64,000 bases of DNA from Gammaproteobacteria bacterium UBA2675 (GCA_002354805.1 DEMH01000009.1:868001-932000), one strand, 5' to 3'; counted from the first letter of the stretch, positions 51,399 through 60,970 are shown. Notes: generated by a model from the sequence alone, not told the origin. Numbers and translations: made by a program.

Positions 51399-52439
51399 AT
51401 GAACCGATTATTCACCAGCGGCACAACTGCCGCAGCATCCAGAGCGCCACGCCACTACCTGCTGACAGCCTTGCTGTTGTCCCTTCCACTGCTGGGCAGT
51501 GCAGCAGAAAACACCGCGCCAGGCTATGAACCCCCGCGAACGCCGTCGGGTAAACCTGATTTTCAGGGTGTCTGGACCAATGCCTCAATTACTACCCTGC
51601 AGCGTGCCGGCCGTTACGATGAGCTGGTTATCCCCGAGGACCAGCTGGCTGCAGTCACGGCCGCACATCCGCAGAATGTGCGGCAGGCCACGGATGATAA
51701 TCTGCAGGCTGGTGAGCTGCTGGATGGGTCTGACCTGGCCATGGGGCGCGGTTACAATGCTTTCTGGATCGATCCGGGCAGCAGTTTTGGGCGTGTCCGT
51801 GGCGAGTATCGCACGTCATGGATCATTGATCCGCCCAATGGACAGGTACCCTATTCAGAGCAGGGGCAGCAGTTAAGGCGTGAATTCCGGGCCCGCTTCA
51901 GTAGCAATGATGGACCCGAAGGCCGCTCATTGGGTGAACGTTGCCTGATTGGCTTCGGCGGTACAGGTGGGCCGCCCATGTTGAATGTGCTGTACAACAA
52001 CCACTACCGTTTCGTGCAGACCGATGATTACATGATGATCATGGTCGAAATGAATCAGGACGCCAGAATCATTCCGATCGGCGGTGGGCATCGGCCCCGC
52101 GAACTGCAGCAATGGCTGGGTGACTCAATCGGCTGGTGGGAAGGCGACACACTGGTAGTAGAAACTGTCAGCCTGCATCCGCAGCAGGCCGGTAGCGGTC
52201 AGGTCCCGTTGTCCGGCGAGGGCAAGGTTATCGAGCGTTTCACACGCTACTCTGACGACCAGATTCTTTATGAATTTGAGGTGGACGACCCGGTTTATTA
52301 CACCCAGGTCTGGCGTGGTGAGATGAGTTTTAATGCCAGCGACGATCGAATCTACGAGTATGCGTGCCATGAGGGCAACTACGGCTTGCCTGGTATTCTG
52401 GCGGGCGCACGGCGTGAGGAGGCGGAGGCTGCCGAGTAA
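51399..52439 (+). CDS. Secreted protein, paralog of the 47669 lipoprotein
   Basis: A 346-residue protein with a signal peptide (YLLTALLLSLPLLGSAAEN). It then reads PPRTPSGKPDFQGVW, the motif shared with the 47669 protein. Later it has GERCLIGFGGTGGPP, NNHYRFVQTDDYMMIMVEM, GWWEGDTLVVETVSL and VIERFTRYSDDQILYEFEVDDP. No enzyme motif is visible. The ATG at 51399, nine bases after AGGA, is preferred over 51393. It stands between the cytochrome operon and the Fe importer. Confidence 0.82.
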   Translation: MNRLFTSGTTAAASRAPRHYLLTALLLSLPLLGSAAENTAPGYEPPRTPSGKPDFQGVWTNASITTLQRAGRYDELVIPEDQLAAVTAAHPQNVRQATDDNLQAGELLDGSDLAMGRGYNAFWIDPGSSFGRVRGEYRTSWIIDPPNGQVPYSEQGQQLRREFRARFSSNDGPEGRSLGERCLIGFGGTGGPPMLNVLYNNHYRFVQTDDYMMIMVEMNQDARIIPIGGGHRPRELQQWLGDSIGWWEGDTLVVETVSLHPQQAGSGQVPLSGEGKVIERFTRYSDDQILYEFEVDDPVYYTQVWRGEMSFNASDDRIYEYACHEGNYGLPGILAGARREEAEAAE

Positions 52440-52505
52440 GTGCAGTTCCTGTGCCGGTTTGCTGTTCTGGCGCAGGAAAGTGCATCTGGTGATTGCAAAT
52501 GTAAA

Positions 52506-52520
52506 TGAGAGAAATTATCA
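52506..52520. promoter_or_regulatory. Fur-box-like site before fbpA
   Basis: TGAGAGAAATTATCA matches 11 of 14 defined positions of the 7-1-7 Fur consensus; the right half is perfect. It lies within a wider AAATGA-N9-TCATTT repeat and a GCAAATG/CATTTGC repeat (52495-52525), 35 bases before the start of an iron transport operon. Confidence 0.65.
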
Positions 52521-52555
52521 TTTGCTGTAGTTGTTACCAATCACCGGAGGTTATG

Positions 52556-53590
52556 ATGCGTTCACTGAAGAAGGTGCTGTTATCGTCAACTGTAGCAATG
52601 ACTGCGCTGGCAGCATTGCTGACAGCATCGGCGCAGGCGGCCGAGGTCAATGTCTATTCGGCACGTGAAGAAAACCTGATCAAACCGATTCTGGATCGAT
52701 TCTCCGAACAGACCGGCATCCAGGTAAACCTCATTACGGCCGGTGCTGATGAACTGACAACACGGATGGAGCTGGAGGGTGTCAACTCGCCAGCCGACCT
52801 GCTGTTGACAGTTGATGTAGGCCGTCTGCACCGCGCCAAGGAAATGGGGCTGTTGCAGCCGGTTGAGTCCGCTGTGCTTGAGCAGCGTGTGCCTTCGCAG
52901 TATCGCGACTCTGAAGGCTACTGGTACGCAGCATCACTGCGCTCACGTGTTATCGTTTACGATAAAGATCGCGTCGATCCTGCTGAGCTGTCGACCTACG
53001 AAGCGCTGGCTGATCCCAAGTGGCGTGATAGCATCTGCATTCGATCCTCATCCAATATCTACAACCAGTCCCTGGCTGCGGCCATGGTCGCTCATGACGG
53101 TGTAGAGGCGACTGAAGAATGGGCGCGCGGTATTGTTGCCAATATGGCCCGTCCGCCGCAGGGTGGTGACCGTGACCAGATTGCAGCCGTAGCCATCGGT
53201 CAGTGCCAGCTGGCGGTAGTCAATACCTACTATCTGGCCGGCATGATCAATGCGACCAGCGCAGACCAGCGTGAGCAGGCTGCCCAGGTATCCGTGTTCT
53301 GGCCAAATCAGGACGGTCGCGGCGCTCACATAAACATCAGCGGTGTTGCTCTGAGTCAGCATGCGCCTAACCGTGAAGAGGCGGTTCAGTTGATGGAATT
53401 CCTGGTCAGTGATGAAGCACAGACCTGGTATGCTGAAGCCAACAATGAATACCCGGTTCGTGAAGATGTCCCGGTCAGCGATACGCTGGCCGCCTGGGGC
53501 GAATTCAAGGCAGACGATCTTGCCCTGGACCAGCTGGGTGTTCATAATGCCGAAGCCGTGCGCCTGATGGACAGAGCCGGCTGGAGGTAA
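52556..53590 (+). CDS. fbpA: FbpA-type periplasmic Fe(III)-binding protein
   Basis: A 344-residue substrate-binding protein with a signal peptide (VAMTALAALLTASAQA). The mature part begins AEVNVYSAREENLIKPILDRFSEQTGI. It has NTYYLAGM, whose Tyr pair binds ferric iron in FbpA relatives, and DLLLTVDVGRL. GGAGG five bases before the ATG at 52556 decides the start. The Fur-box-like site upstream and the permease and ATPase genes downstream support iron import. Confidence 0.92.
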   Translation: MRSLKKVLLSSTVAMTALAALLTASAQAAEVNVYSAREENLIKPILDRFSEQTGIQVNLITAGADELTTRMELEGVNSPADLLLTVDVGRLHRAKEMGLLQPVESAVLEQRVPSQYRDSEGYWYAASLRSRVIVYDKDRVDPAELSTYEALADPKWRDSICIRSSSNIYNQSLAAAMVAHDGVEATEEWARGIVANMARPPQGGDRDQIAAVAIGQCQLAVVNTYYLAGMINATSADQREQAAQVSVFWPNQDGRGAHINISGVALSQHAPNREEAVQLMEFLVSDEAQTWYAEANNEYPVREDVPVSDTLAAWGEFKADDLALDQLGVHNAEAVRLMDRAGWR

Positions 53591-53610
53591 TTCACCGCTA
53601 AGGCCCAATT

Positions 53611-55287
53611 TTGACTGGCAAGACATTGCATACTCAACAAGGTCGTGGACGAAGCGCACTGATTAGTATCATTGCGCTTTGTTTGCTTTTAAGCCTGCCG
53701 ATTTTTACCGTTCTCTGGTCCATAGGCGCAGACAGCGATGGCGTCTGGCAACATCTGGCGGACACCCTGTTATGGTCCTATATCGGTCAGTCTCTCACCT
53801 TGATGACGGGAGTCGGGCTGCTGGTACTGGTGCTTGGCGTGGTGCCAGCCTGGCTGGTCACCATGACGCGTTTTCCTGGCAGTCGGGTGCTGGAGTGGGC
53901 GCTGATCCTGCCGCTGGCCATGCCAGCCTATATTATCGCCTACACCTATACAGGCATGCTGGATGTCACCGGTCCGGTTCAGGGGTTTATCCGCGAAACC
54001 TTTGATCTGCGCTTCGGCGATTACTGGTTTCCGCAGATTCGCTCACTGGGCGGTGCCATTGTGATGCTGGCGCTTGTTCTGTATCCCTACGTCTACCTGT
54101 TGTCTCGCATGGCGTTTCTGGAGCAGTCTGTCTGCGTGCTGGAAGTCTCGCGCACGCTGGGCGCAAGCCCCTGGCGATCCTTCTCCAGGGTGGCTGTGCC
54201 ACTGGCACGACCGGCCATTGTTGCGGGGCTGGCGCTGGTGTTGATGGAAACGCTGGCAGACTACGGAACGGTCCAGTACTTTGGCCTATCGACTTTTACC
54301 ACAGGTATCTTCCGCACCTGGTTTGGTATGGGCAGCTCTACGGCGGCCGCGCAGCTGTCGGCCGTTCTGATGCTGTTCATTCTGGTGCTGATCGTCACTG
54401 AACAATGGTCGCGCAACAAGGCACGCTTCCATCACACCAGTAGCAAGTACTCACAATTGCACCCTAAACGACTGGCGGGCTGGCAGAGCATGGCAGCCAT
54501 GCTGTTCTGTGCCCTTCCCGTGCTGTGCGGCTTTCTGATCCCTTTCCTGCAGTTGTCCTGGTGGGCATGGGATACACGCGAGCTGGTCAATTTCGGGGAT
54601 TTCAGCAGTCTGCTTTACAACAGTCTGCGCCTTGCTCTGGTGGCGGCACTGATCACACTGGTGCTGGGTCTGGGCATCAGTTATGCGAAGCGCCTGCAGC
54701 CGGGCATGCCGATGCGGACAGCTGTTCGTGTGCTGAGTCTGGGGTATGCCATCCCCGGCACGGTGATTGCGGTTGGTGTGCTGATCCCCTTCACCTTTTT
54801 TGATAATACTCTGGACGGCTGGATGCGCGGGCAGTTCGACTTTTCCACAGGGCTGCTGTTAAGTGGCACGTTGGGGGCCGTGATGTTTGCCTACACGGTG
54901 CGATTCCTGCCGGTATCAATGAATACGCTGGATGCCGGCCTCGGCAAAATAAAACCAACCATGGACGATGTGGGCCGTTCCATGGGGCTGGGCAACTGGC
55001 AGATGCTGCGACGAGTGCATATTCCCATGCTGCGCGGCAGCCTGTTGACGGCGGCGCTGCTGGTGTTTGTGGATGTCCTCAAAGAGCTGCCCGCGACCCT
55101 GATTCTGCGGCCGTTCAACTTTAATACACTGGCCATTCGCACCTACGAGCTGGCCAACCAGGAGCGCCTGACCGAGGCCGCCGCGTCGGCCCTGATGATC
55201 GTTCTGGCTGGCATCATTCCTGTTATCATCATCAGTCTATCCATTTCAGCATCAAGACCGGGCCATGACTCACGCATTGCAGATTGA
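53611..55287 (+). CDS. fbpB: FbpB-type Fe(III) ABC transporter permease (fused double permease)
   Basis: A 558-residue inner-membrane protein with about twelve helices in two halves. Each has an EAA loop: VLEVSRTLGASPWRSFSRVAVPLARPA and MDDVGRSMGLGNWQMLRRVHIPMLRG. The double-permease form is normal for the FbpB/SfuB/AfuB group. The likely start is TTG at 53611, 20 bases after fbpA; no better start lies before the first helix. It overlaps fbpC by 23 bases. Confidence 0.92.
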   Translation: MTGKTLHTQQGRGRSALISIIALCLLLSLPIFTVLWSIGADSDGVWQHLADTLLWSYIGQSLTLMTGVGLLVLVLGVVPAWLVTMTRFPGSRVLEWALILPLAMPAYIIAYTYTGMLDVTGPVQGFIRETFDLRFGDYWFPQIRSLGGAIVMLALVLYPYVYLLSRMAFLEQSVCVLEVSRTLGASPWRSFSRVAVPLARPAIVAGLALVLMETLADYGTVQYFGLSTFTTGIFRTWFGMGSSTAAAQLSAVLMLFILVLIVTEQWSRNKARFHHTSSKYSQLHPKRLAGWQSMAAMLFCALPVLCGFLIPFLQLSWWAWDTRELVNFGDFSSLLYNSLRLALVAALITLVLGLGISYAKRLQPGMPMRTAVRVLSLGYAIPGTVIAVGVLIPFTFFDNTLDGWMRGQFDFSTGLLLSGTLGAVMFAYTVRFLPVSMNTLDAGLGKIKPTMDDVGRSMGLGNWQMLRRVHIPMLRGSLLTAALLVFVDVLKELPATLILRPFNFNTLAIRTYELANQERLTEAAASALMIVLAGIIPVIIISLSISASRPGHDSRIAD

Positions 55288-56311
55288 CACTATTTCGGTG
55301 GCGTTGCAGAACACGCCAATTGTCCATGACATCAGCCTGCAACTGGCGCAGGGTGATATCGGCTGCCTGCTTGGGCCCAGTGGCTGTGGCAAGACCACAT
55401 TGTTGCGTGCCATCGCCGGCTTTGAACCGGTCACGCAGGGCAGCATTCAGATTGCCGGACAGCTGGTGAGCAAACCCGGCAGCCAGATGCCGGTGGAAAA
55501 GCGTCAGGTTGGTATGGTGTTTCAGGACTACGCGCTGTTTCCCCATCTGAGTGTGGAGGACAACATCGCCTTCGGTCTGACGGGCTGGAAAGCCGCTGAC
55601 AAACTGGCCAGGGTGCAGGAGCTGGCCCGTATGCTGCACATTGAGGAGCTGCTGGGTGCGTATCCGCATCGCCTGTCTGGTGGCCAGCAGCAGCGCGTCG
55701 CCATCGCCCGCGCCATGGCGCCGCGGCCGCGCATTCTTTTGCTGGATGAGCCATTTGCAAGTCTTGATGTCGAATTGCGTGAAGACATAGCGCGAGAGAT
55801 TCGTGAGGTGCTCAAACAGGACGGCATCACCAGCATTCTGGTGAGTCATAATCAGCTTGAAGCCTTTGCCATGGCCGATGAAATTGGCGTCATGAGAGCC
55901 GGGCGGCTGTTGCAGTGGAGCACCGCATTCGAACTTTATCATGAGCCGCGCAATGCCTACGTGGCTGATTTCGTCGGTGAGGGTGTATTCCTGCCAGGGA
56001 CGGTGATTGATACCCTGAGTGTGAGTACAGAGCTTGGGGTGTTGACGACGCACGAGCCGATCGCACACAAAGCGGGTGACCTGGTGTCAGTGCTGATTCG
56101 CCCTGACGACGTGGTACACGACGACAACAGTAAAGAGACTGCCCGGGTACTGAAAAAGGTATTCCGTGGGGCCGACTTTATGTACTCGCTGGCACTGCCC
56201 AGTGGTGCCCAGGTGCTAAGCCTGGTGCCCAGTCATCATGCCCATCCGGTGGGCAGTGATATCGGCATTAAGGTGGAGATGGATCACCTGGTGGTGTTTC
56301 CAATCGATTAA
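55265..56311 (+). CDS. fbpC: FbpC-type Fe(III) ABC transporter ATPase
   Basis: A 348-residue ATPase with Walker A GPSGCGKTTLLRAIAGFE, signature LSGGQQQRVAIARAMAPRP, Walker B ILLLDEPFASLD and the switch His in ILVSHNQLEA. A C-terminal regulatory OB domain of about 110 residues follows. It powers FbpB. The 3' end overlaps that of the convergent VC0807-like gene by four bases. Confidence 0.93.
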   Translation: MTHALQIDTISVALQNTPIVHDISLQLAQGDIGCLLGPSGCGKTTLLRAIAGFEPVTQGSIQIAGQLVSKPGSQMPVEKRQVGMVFQDYALFPHLSVEDNIAFGLTGWKAADKLARVQELARMLHIEELLGAYPHRLSGGQQQRVAIARAMAPRPRILLLDEPFASLDVELREDIAREIREVLKQDGITSILVSHNQLEAFAMADEIGVMRAGRLLQWSTAFELYHEPRNAYVADFVGEGVFLPGTVIDTLSVSTELGVLTTHEPIAHKAGDLVSVLIRPDDVVHDDNSKETARVLKKVFRGADFMYSLALPSGAQVLSLVPSHHAHPVGSDIGIKVEMDHLVVFPID

Positions 56312-57042
56312 CTGTTGTCCACCAGAAAGGTTTCCAGTTTCTGATCGGTAAGCCTGTGGATCTGCGAAAACACAAACCAGATCGCGATCATCAGCACGAT
56401 CATGCTGGGGACGGCAATAACCGGGTAGCTCAGAGCCGTCATTCGGCCCAGCTCGGCACTGAATTCGCTGGTGCCAGGTGGACTCACCAGAATCACGCGC
56501 GCCAGAATGTAGTTCAGTGCCGATGACAGGAAGAATGAACCGGCGACAATCATCGATGCGTGTCCGAGCCGCCTCTCGAACAGCTCCGTATTTCCCTTGG
56601 CAGACAGCGCATCGTATAGCGCCTCGACACGGATCAGTTGTGCATTCAGAATAAGCGTCTTGACCAGCGGAAAACGCGTACGCTGACTGATCAGCACCGC
56701 CAGGCCTATGATACCGGGTATGGCCGCTTCCTTGATGGCGATGTACTGCGGGTCCAGCTGCAGCAGGCTGATACCGCCAGTAAGAAATACACTGACCACA
56801 CCCAGCACCGAAAACGGATTGATCTTGCCGGATTCGCGCAGATCCCACAGGCCGTACAGGATAGGGAATGCCAGCGCCACAACAATACTCAGACTCGGCC
56901 CAAGGCTGTCTTCACCGTTGAAACGGCTGAGGATGACGACTGGGATGATGATGTTGAATGCCAGATTGCCGAGAAATCCGCCACGCGGTTTCTTTGGCTG
57001 CTGCTCGCGAGTTGGCTGGTCTGTGGTCGTGCCCTGGGTCAT
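56308..57042 (-). CDS. VC0807-family integral membrane protein
   Basis: A 244-residue protein with about six helices. Typical segments are LAFNIIIPVVILSRF, ALAFPILYGLWDLRESGKINPFSVLGVVSVFLTGGI and LISQRTRFPLVKTLILNAQLI. The family is annotated VC0807 and has no known function. It converges with fbpC, TAA stops overlapping at TTAA. tRNA-Met lies upstream on the same strand. Confidence 0.8.
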   Translation of the reverse strand: MTQGTTTDQPTREQQPKKPRGGFLGNLAFNIIIPVVILSRFNGEDSLGPSLSIVVALAFPILYGLWDLRESGKINPFSVLGVVSVFLTGGISLLQLDPQYIAIKEAAIPGIIGLAVLISQRTRFPLVKTLILNAQLIRVEALYDALSAKGNTELFERRLGHASMIVAGSFFLSSALNYILARVILVSPPGTSEFSAELGRMTALSYPVIAVPSMIVLMIAIWFVFSQIHRLTDQKLETFLVDNS

Positions 57043-57083
57043 AGTCGGAGTCCGTTTTTTGGGCCGCAGGGGGAGAAAAAGAG

Positions 57084-57160
57084 TGGTAGCTACGGGTGGA
57101 CTTGAACCACCGACCCCAGCATTATGAATGCTGTGCTCTAACCAGCTGAGCTACGTAGCC
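57084..57160 (-). tRNA. tRNA-Met (elongator, anticodon CAT)
   Basis: A 77-base cloverleaf on the minus strand. The acceptor is GGCTACG/CGTAGCT (G-T at the first pair), the anticodon stem CAGCA/TGCTG with loop TTCATAA, the T arm GGTTCAAGTCC. CCA is encoded. The acceptor does not have the C1-A72 mismatch of initiator tRNA, so it is the elongator. Confidence 0.94.
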
Positions 57161-57222
57161 ACATCGAGGACGCGCATTTTGTCTATTTCAAGGGCCTTTG
57201 TCAAGAACCTGATATACGCCTG

Positions 57223-58314
57223 TTAAACATTGAAGCGGAAGTGAATCACATCACCATCGTGGACGATGTATTCCTTGCCTTCCAGTCGCCATTTGCCGGC
57301 ATCCTTGGCCCCCTGTTCACCCTTGAACGCAACATAGTCGTCGTAGGCGATGACTTCGGCGCGGATAAACCCTCGTTCGAAATCGGTATGAATGGCGGCG
57401 GCTGCGCGGGGAGCCGTGGCACCCTGTTTGATAGTCCAGGCGCGCACTTCCTTGGGTCCGGCGGTGAAATAGGTCTGCAGGCCCAGCAGGCTGTAACCGG
57501 CACGGATAACACGATCCAGGCCAGGCTCTTCCATGCCCAGATCCTGCAGGAATTCGAGTTTTTCGTCGTCTTCCAGCTCCGCAATTTCCGCTTCCAGTTT
57601 ATTGCAGATCGGCACCAGCACGGCACCTTCGGCTTCTGCCACGGCACGAACTTTATCCAGATGGGGGTTGTTCTCGAAGCCATCTTCGTCAACGTTGGCG
57701 ATGTACATGGTTGGTTTGACAGTCAGCAGATGCAGCGAATACAGATCGGCCAGTTCTTCCTTGCTCAGACCCATGCTACGCACTGGTTGCGCGCCGTCCA
57801 GGTGTTGTTTGACTTTTTCAAACAGGGCAATCTGTCGCACCGCGTCCTTGTCACCGCCCTTGGCGATGCGGCCCAGTCGCAGAATACCTTTTTCCACTGA
57901 CTCCAGGTCGGCCAGTGCCAGCTCGGTATTGATGGTCTCAATGTCCGCTACCGGGTTGATGGTGTCAGCGACATGCACGATATTGCTGTCTTCAAAGCAG
58001 CGAACGACATGTGCAATCGCGTCAGTCTCACGAATGTTGGCAAGAAACTGGTTACCCAGGCCTTCGCCTTTGGAGGCACCGGCAACCAGTCCGGCGATGT
58101 CCACAAACTCCATGCTGGTGGGAATGGTCTTTTGCGGTTGAACGATGTCTGCCAGCACGTCAAGTCGCGGATCAGGCATGGGTACAATGCCTGAATTGGG
58201 TTCAATGGTGCAGAACGGAAAATTCTCTGCAGCAATACCCGCTTTGGTCAGCGCGTTGAACAGTGTTGATTTTCCGACGTTTGGCAGGCCAACGATGCCG
58301 CATTTAAAACCCAT
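57223..58314 (-). CDS. ychF: YchF, redox-regulated ATPase
   Basis: A 363-residue Obg-related ATPase with the P-loop GLPNVGKSTLFNALTKAG, NFPFCTIEPN, FVDIAGLVAGASKGEGLGNQFL and a C-terminal TGS domain (WTIKQGATAPRAAAAIHTDFERGFIRAEV). The base-binding motif is NVDED, not NKxD, which explains the ATP preference. It is in the conserved prs-rplY-pth-ychF order. Confidence 0.97.
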   Translation of the reverse strand: MGFKCGIVGLPNVGKSTLFNALTKAGIAAENFPFCTIEPNSGIVPMPDPRLDVLADIVQPQKTIPTSMEFVDIAGLVAGASKGEGLGNQFLANIRETDAIAHVVRCFEDSNIVHVADTINPVADIETINTELALADLESVEKGILRLGRIAKGGDKDAVRQIALFEKVKQHLDGAQPVRSMGLSKEELADLYSLHLLTVKPTMYIANVDEDGFENNPHLDKVRAVAEAEGAVLVPICNKLEAEIAELEDDEKLEFLQDLGMEEPGLDRVIRAGYSLLGLQTYFTAGPKEVRAWTIKQGATAPRAAAAIHTDFERGFIRAEVIAYDDYVAFKGEQGAKDAGKWRLEGKEYIVHDGDVIHFRFNV

Positions 58315-58341
58315 GGGTGTATATCCTGTAAAGTGTGATGT

Positions 58342-58947
58342 CTATTGGCTGTCTGCAACAGGGCTCTGACTGTGCAGGGTCTGCATGGCCTGATTCCACT
58401 GTCCGTTAACCAGTTGCGGCAGAACCTTCAGAGCCTGATCAATATCGTGTTCTATCTGTATGGTGTCGTCTTTGCCGGGATCGCTAAGCACATAATTGGC
58501 AACTTTATTTTTGTCGCCAGGGTGGCCCACGCCGATACGTAGTCGTTTGAAATCATTTGCTCCACCAAGCGCGCTGATGATATCGCGCATGCCATTGTGC
58601 CCGCCATGTCCACCACCCGATTTCAGACGGGTTGTGCCGACCGGAAAATCGATCTCATCATAGGCCACCAGCATGTGCTGCGGCTCGATATCGAAGTAAT
58701 GACAGAGACTGGCTACGGACAGGCCGCTGCGATTCATGAAGGTGGTAGGGAATAACAGTCGGACATCGTGTCCTTCAATAGTGACACGTGCCACATTCCC
58801 ATGAAAGCGTGCTTCGGGACGGAGTTCGCCGTGGTAGCGTCGACAGATCTCATCCAGAAACCAGACGCCCACATTGTGGCGGTTATAGCGATACTGCGGG
58901 CCCGGATTTCCCAGGCCCACAATCAATTTGAGCGTGTCAGTGCTCAT
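58342..58947 (-). CDS. pth: Pth, peptidyl-tRNA hydrolase
   Basis: A 201-residue enzyme that frees tRNA from dropped-off peptidyl-tRNA. It has LIVGLGNPGPQYRYNRHNVGVWFLD with the catalytic His, PTTFMNRSGLSV, and AYDEIDFPVGTTRLKSGGGHGGHNGMRDI. It starts 11 bases after rplY. Confidence 0.96.
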   Translation of the reverse strand: MSTDTLKLIVGLGNPGPQYRYNRHNVGVWFLDEICRRYHGELRPEARFHGNVARVTIEGHDVRLLFPTTFMNRSGLSVASLCHYFDIEPQHMLVAYDEIDFPVGTTRLKSGGGHGGHNGMRDIISALGGANDFKRLRIGVGHPGDKNKVANYVLSDPGKDDTIQIEHDIDQALKVLPQLVNGQWNQAMQTLHSQSPVADSQ

Positions 58948-58958
58948 GGCAGGAGAGA

Positions 58959-59591
58959 TTACTCCTCGCCGGACTCTTCGTCGTCAGACGCTTCATCCTG
59001 CGCTCCGCCACGAGGCGGCTGAACAGTAACAACGGCGTGGTCAGCATCGGCGCCGTGTGTCAGGTCTACGCTGCTGACGCCTTTCGGGAAGTCTATCTGG
59101 GAGATGTGGATGGCTTCGCCGACACCCAGATTGGCCACGTCCACTTCCAGGTACTCTGGCAGGTCTTTAGGCAGACACACGATTTCCAGTTCAGTGATGG
59201 TACGCAGCAGACTGCCACCACCCAGTTTCACGCCTTTACACTTCTCTTCGTTCAGAACGTGTACAGGTACTTTCACGTGAATGGTCTGCTTGGCGCTGAC
59301 GCGTTGGAAGTCGGCGTGCATCAGGCGTGGCTTGGCCGGGTGACGCTGCAGATCCTTGATAACGACCTGTTCTTTTTTGCCATCCACGTGCAGTGTGATG
59401 ATGTGCGCAAAGAACGCTTCGTTGGTGGTGGCCTTCAGCAGATCCTTGTGAGGAATCGAAATCGACTGCGGCTTTTTGTTGCCGCCGTAGATGATGGCCG
59501 GTACTTCGTCAGCCAGGCGACGCAGGCGGCGGCTCGCACCTTTCCCCAGGTCGTCTCTGGCAGTTGCATTCAGATCAAACTCATTGGACAT
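58959..59591 (-). CDS. rplY: Ribosomal protein L25, long (CTC) form
   Basis: A 210-residue L25 with the N-terminal 5S-rRNA-binding domain (GKGASRRLRRLADEVPAIIYGGNKKP) and the CTC C-terminal beta domain, ending in an acidic tail (DEASDDEESGEE). The long form is usual outside the Enterobacteria. GGAGGGACATC precedes the ATG. Confidence 0.96.
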   Translation of the reverse strand: MSNEFDLNATARDDLGKGASRRLRRLADEVPAIIYGGNKKPQSISIPHKDLLKATTNEAFFAHIITLHVDGKKEQVVIKDLQRHPAKPRLMHADFQRVSAKQTIHVKVPVHVLNEEKCKGVKLGGGSLLRTITELEIVCLPKDLPEYLEVDVANLGVGEAIHISQIDFPKGVSSVDLTHGADADHAVVTVQPPRGGAQDEASDDEESGEE

Positions 59592-59696
59592 GATGTCCCT
59601 CCAGTTTCAAATAACGCCTGCATTGCTTGCGACCAGCGCCGCAGACGTGTCAGTAAAAGAGTGTCGGGAAAACTGCTCCTGGCACTCCGGTTAAAA

Positions 59697-60653
59697 TCAG
59701 ATTTCAGCGCTGTCAAACATGGCGCTGATGGATTCTTCATTGCTGACGCGCCGGATAGACTCGGCCAGCAGGCGCGCCATGCTCAATTGGCGAACTTTTT
59801 TGCACTTCTTGATCTCGTCGCTCAGCGGGATGGTGTCAGTAACCACCAGCGTATCCAGTGTCGAGTTGGCAATATTTTCGGCCGCTTTGCCGGACAGGAC
59901 CGGGTGCGTACAGTACGCCACAACTTTGGTTGCGCCGTGCTCTTTCAGAGCGGCAGCAGCTTTGCACAGGGTGCCAGCCGTATCAACCATGTCGTCCACG
60001 ATCAGGCAAGTACGGTTTTTCACTTCACCGATAATGTGCATGACCTGGGCTTCGTTGGCCTGTGGGCGACGTTTGTCGATAATCGCCAGATCCACATTCA
60101 ACTGCTTGGCTACTGCCCGTGCACGCACAACACCACCGATGTCGGGTGATACCACGGTCAGGTTTTCATAATTCTGACGAACGATGTCTTCGGTCAGTAC
60201 CGGCGAGCCATACACGTTGTCCACTGGAATACTGAAGAAACCCTGGATCTGCTCAGCATGCAAGTCCACTGTCAGCACGCGATTGATACCTACCGCAGAA
60301 ATCATGTCAGCTACCACTTTGGCACTGATAGCCACACGTGCTGATCGAACGCGACGATCCTGACGGGCATAGCCGAAATAGGGGATTACAGCCGTGATGC
60401 GATTGGCAGAGGCGCGGTGCATGGCATCAGCGGTCAGCAGCAGTTCCATCAGGCTGTCATTGGTGGGTGCGCAGGTGGACTGAATGATAAAAACGTCCTT
60501 GCCGCGCACGTTCTCTTTGATCTCGACTGCCACTTCGCCGTCGCTGAACTTGCCAATATCGGCATCACCCAGCGGAATACCGATATAGCGGGCAATTTTC
60601 TCTGCCAGCACCGGATTCGCATTGCCGGTGAAAACCATCAAGTTGTTTGCCAT
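59697..60653 (-). CDS. prs: Prs, ribose-phosphate pyrophosphokinase
   Basis: A 318-residue enzyme that makes PRPP from ribose-5-phosphate and ATP. It shows LMVFTGNANPVLAEKIARYIGIPLG, FGYARQDR, DLHAEQIQGFF, DKRRPQAN and the PRPP loop LIVDDMVDTAGTL. The ATG at 60653 begins MANNLMVF and is preferred to the 60698 start. Confidence 0.97.
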   Translation of the reverse strand: MANNLMVFTGNANPVLAEKIARYIGIPLGDADIGKFSDGEVAVEIKENVRGKDVFIIQSTCAPTNDSLMELLLTADAMHRASANRITAVIPYFGYARQDRRVRSARVAISAKVVADMISAVGINRVLTVDLHAEQIQGFFSIPVDNVYGSPVLTEDIVRQNYENLTVVSPDIGGVVRARAVAKQLNVDLAIIDKRRPQANEAQVMHIIGEVKNRTCLIVDDMVDTAGTLCKAAAALKEHGATKVVAYCTHPVLSGKAAENIANSTLDTLVVTDTIPLSDEIKKCKKVRQLSMARLLAESIRRVSNEESISAMFDSAEI

Positions 60654-60865
60654 GAGTTGAGTACCTTCAGACTTGCTGCGGGCGGGGCTCCGGTTCATGA
60701 GCTGCTTGGTCTTGAACAGTGACTGTTTGATAACGCTGCCCGTCCGGATAGTTTCTGTTCGTCATTGCTGGCGGCCGATGACTGCCTGGACGCTCTGCTC
60801 GTTCAATCAGAAAATCCGCACCGCATCGACCCAGGGGGTGATGCATGTGCGGATTTCCGGGGATT

Positions 60866-60941
60866 TGGCTGGGGTGGCTGGACTCGAACCAACGCATGCA
60901 AGGATCAAAACCTTGTGCCTTACCAACTTGGCGACACCCCA
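60866..60941 (-). tRNA. tRNA-Gln (anticodon TTG)
   Basis: A 76-base cloverleaf on the minus strand. The acceptor is TGGGGTG/CACCCCA with discriminator G, the anticodon stem CAAGG/CCTTG with loop TTTTGAT, the T arm GGTTCGAGTCC. CCA is encoded. It sits between ispE and prs, a place conserved in Pseudomonas-like genomes. Confidence 0.95.
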
Positions 60942-60970
60942 GTGATAGTTGGCTATTTTAAGCCATTTTC

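Noticed and set aside
53591..53615. TTGAC at 53611 considered as a -35 element for fbpB
   Set aside because: It lies at the presumed TTG start and no -10 element follows at the right distance; fbpB is better explained as part of the fbpA transcript.
59037..60149. 370-codon plus-strand frame
   Set aside because: Antisense to rplY and prs; both are well-conserved genes on the minus strand.
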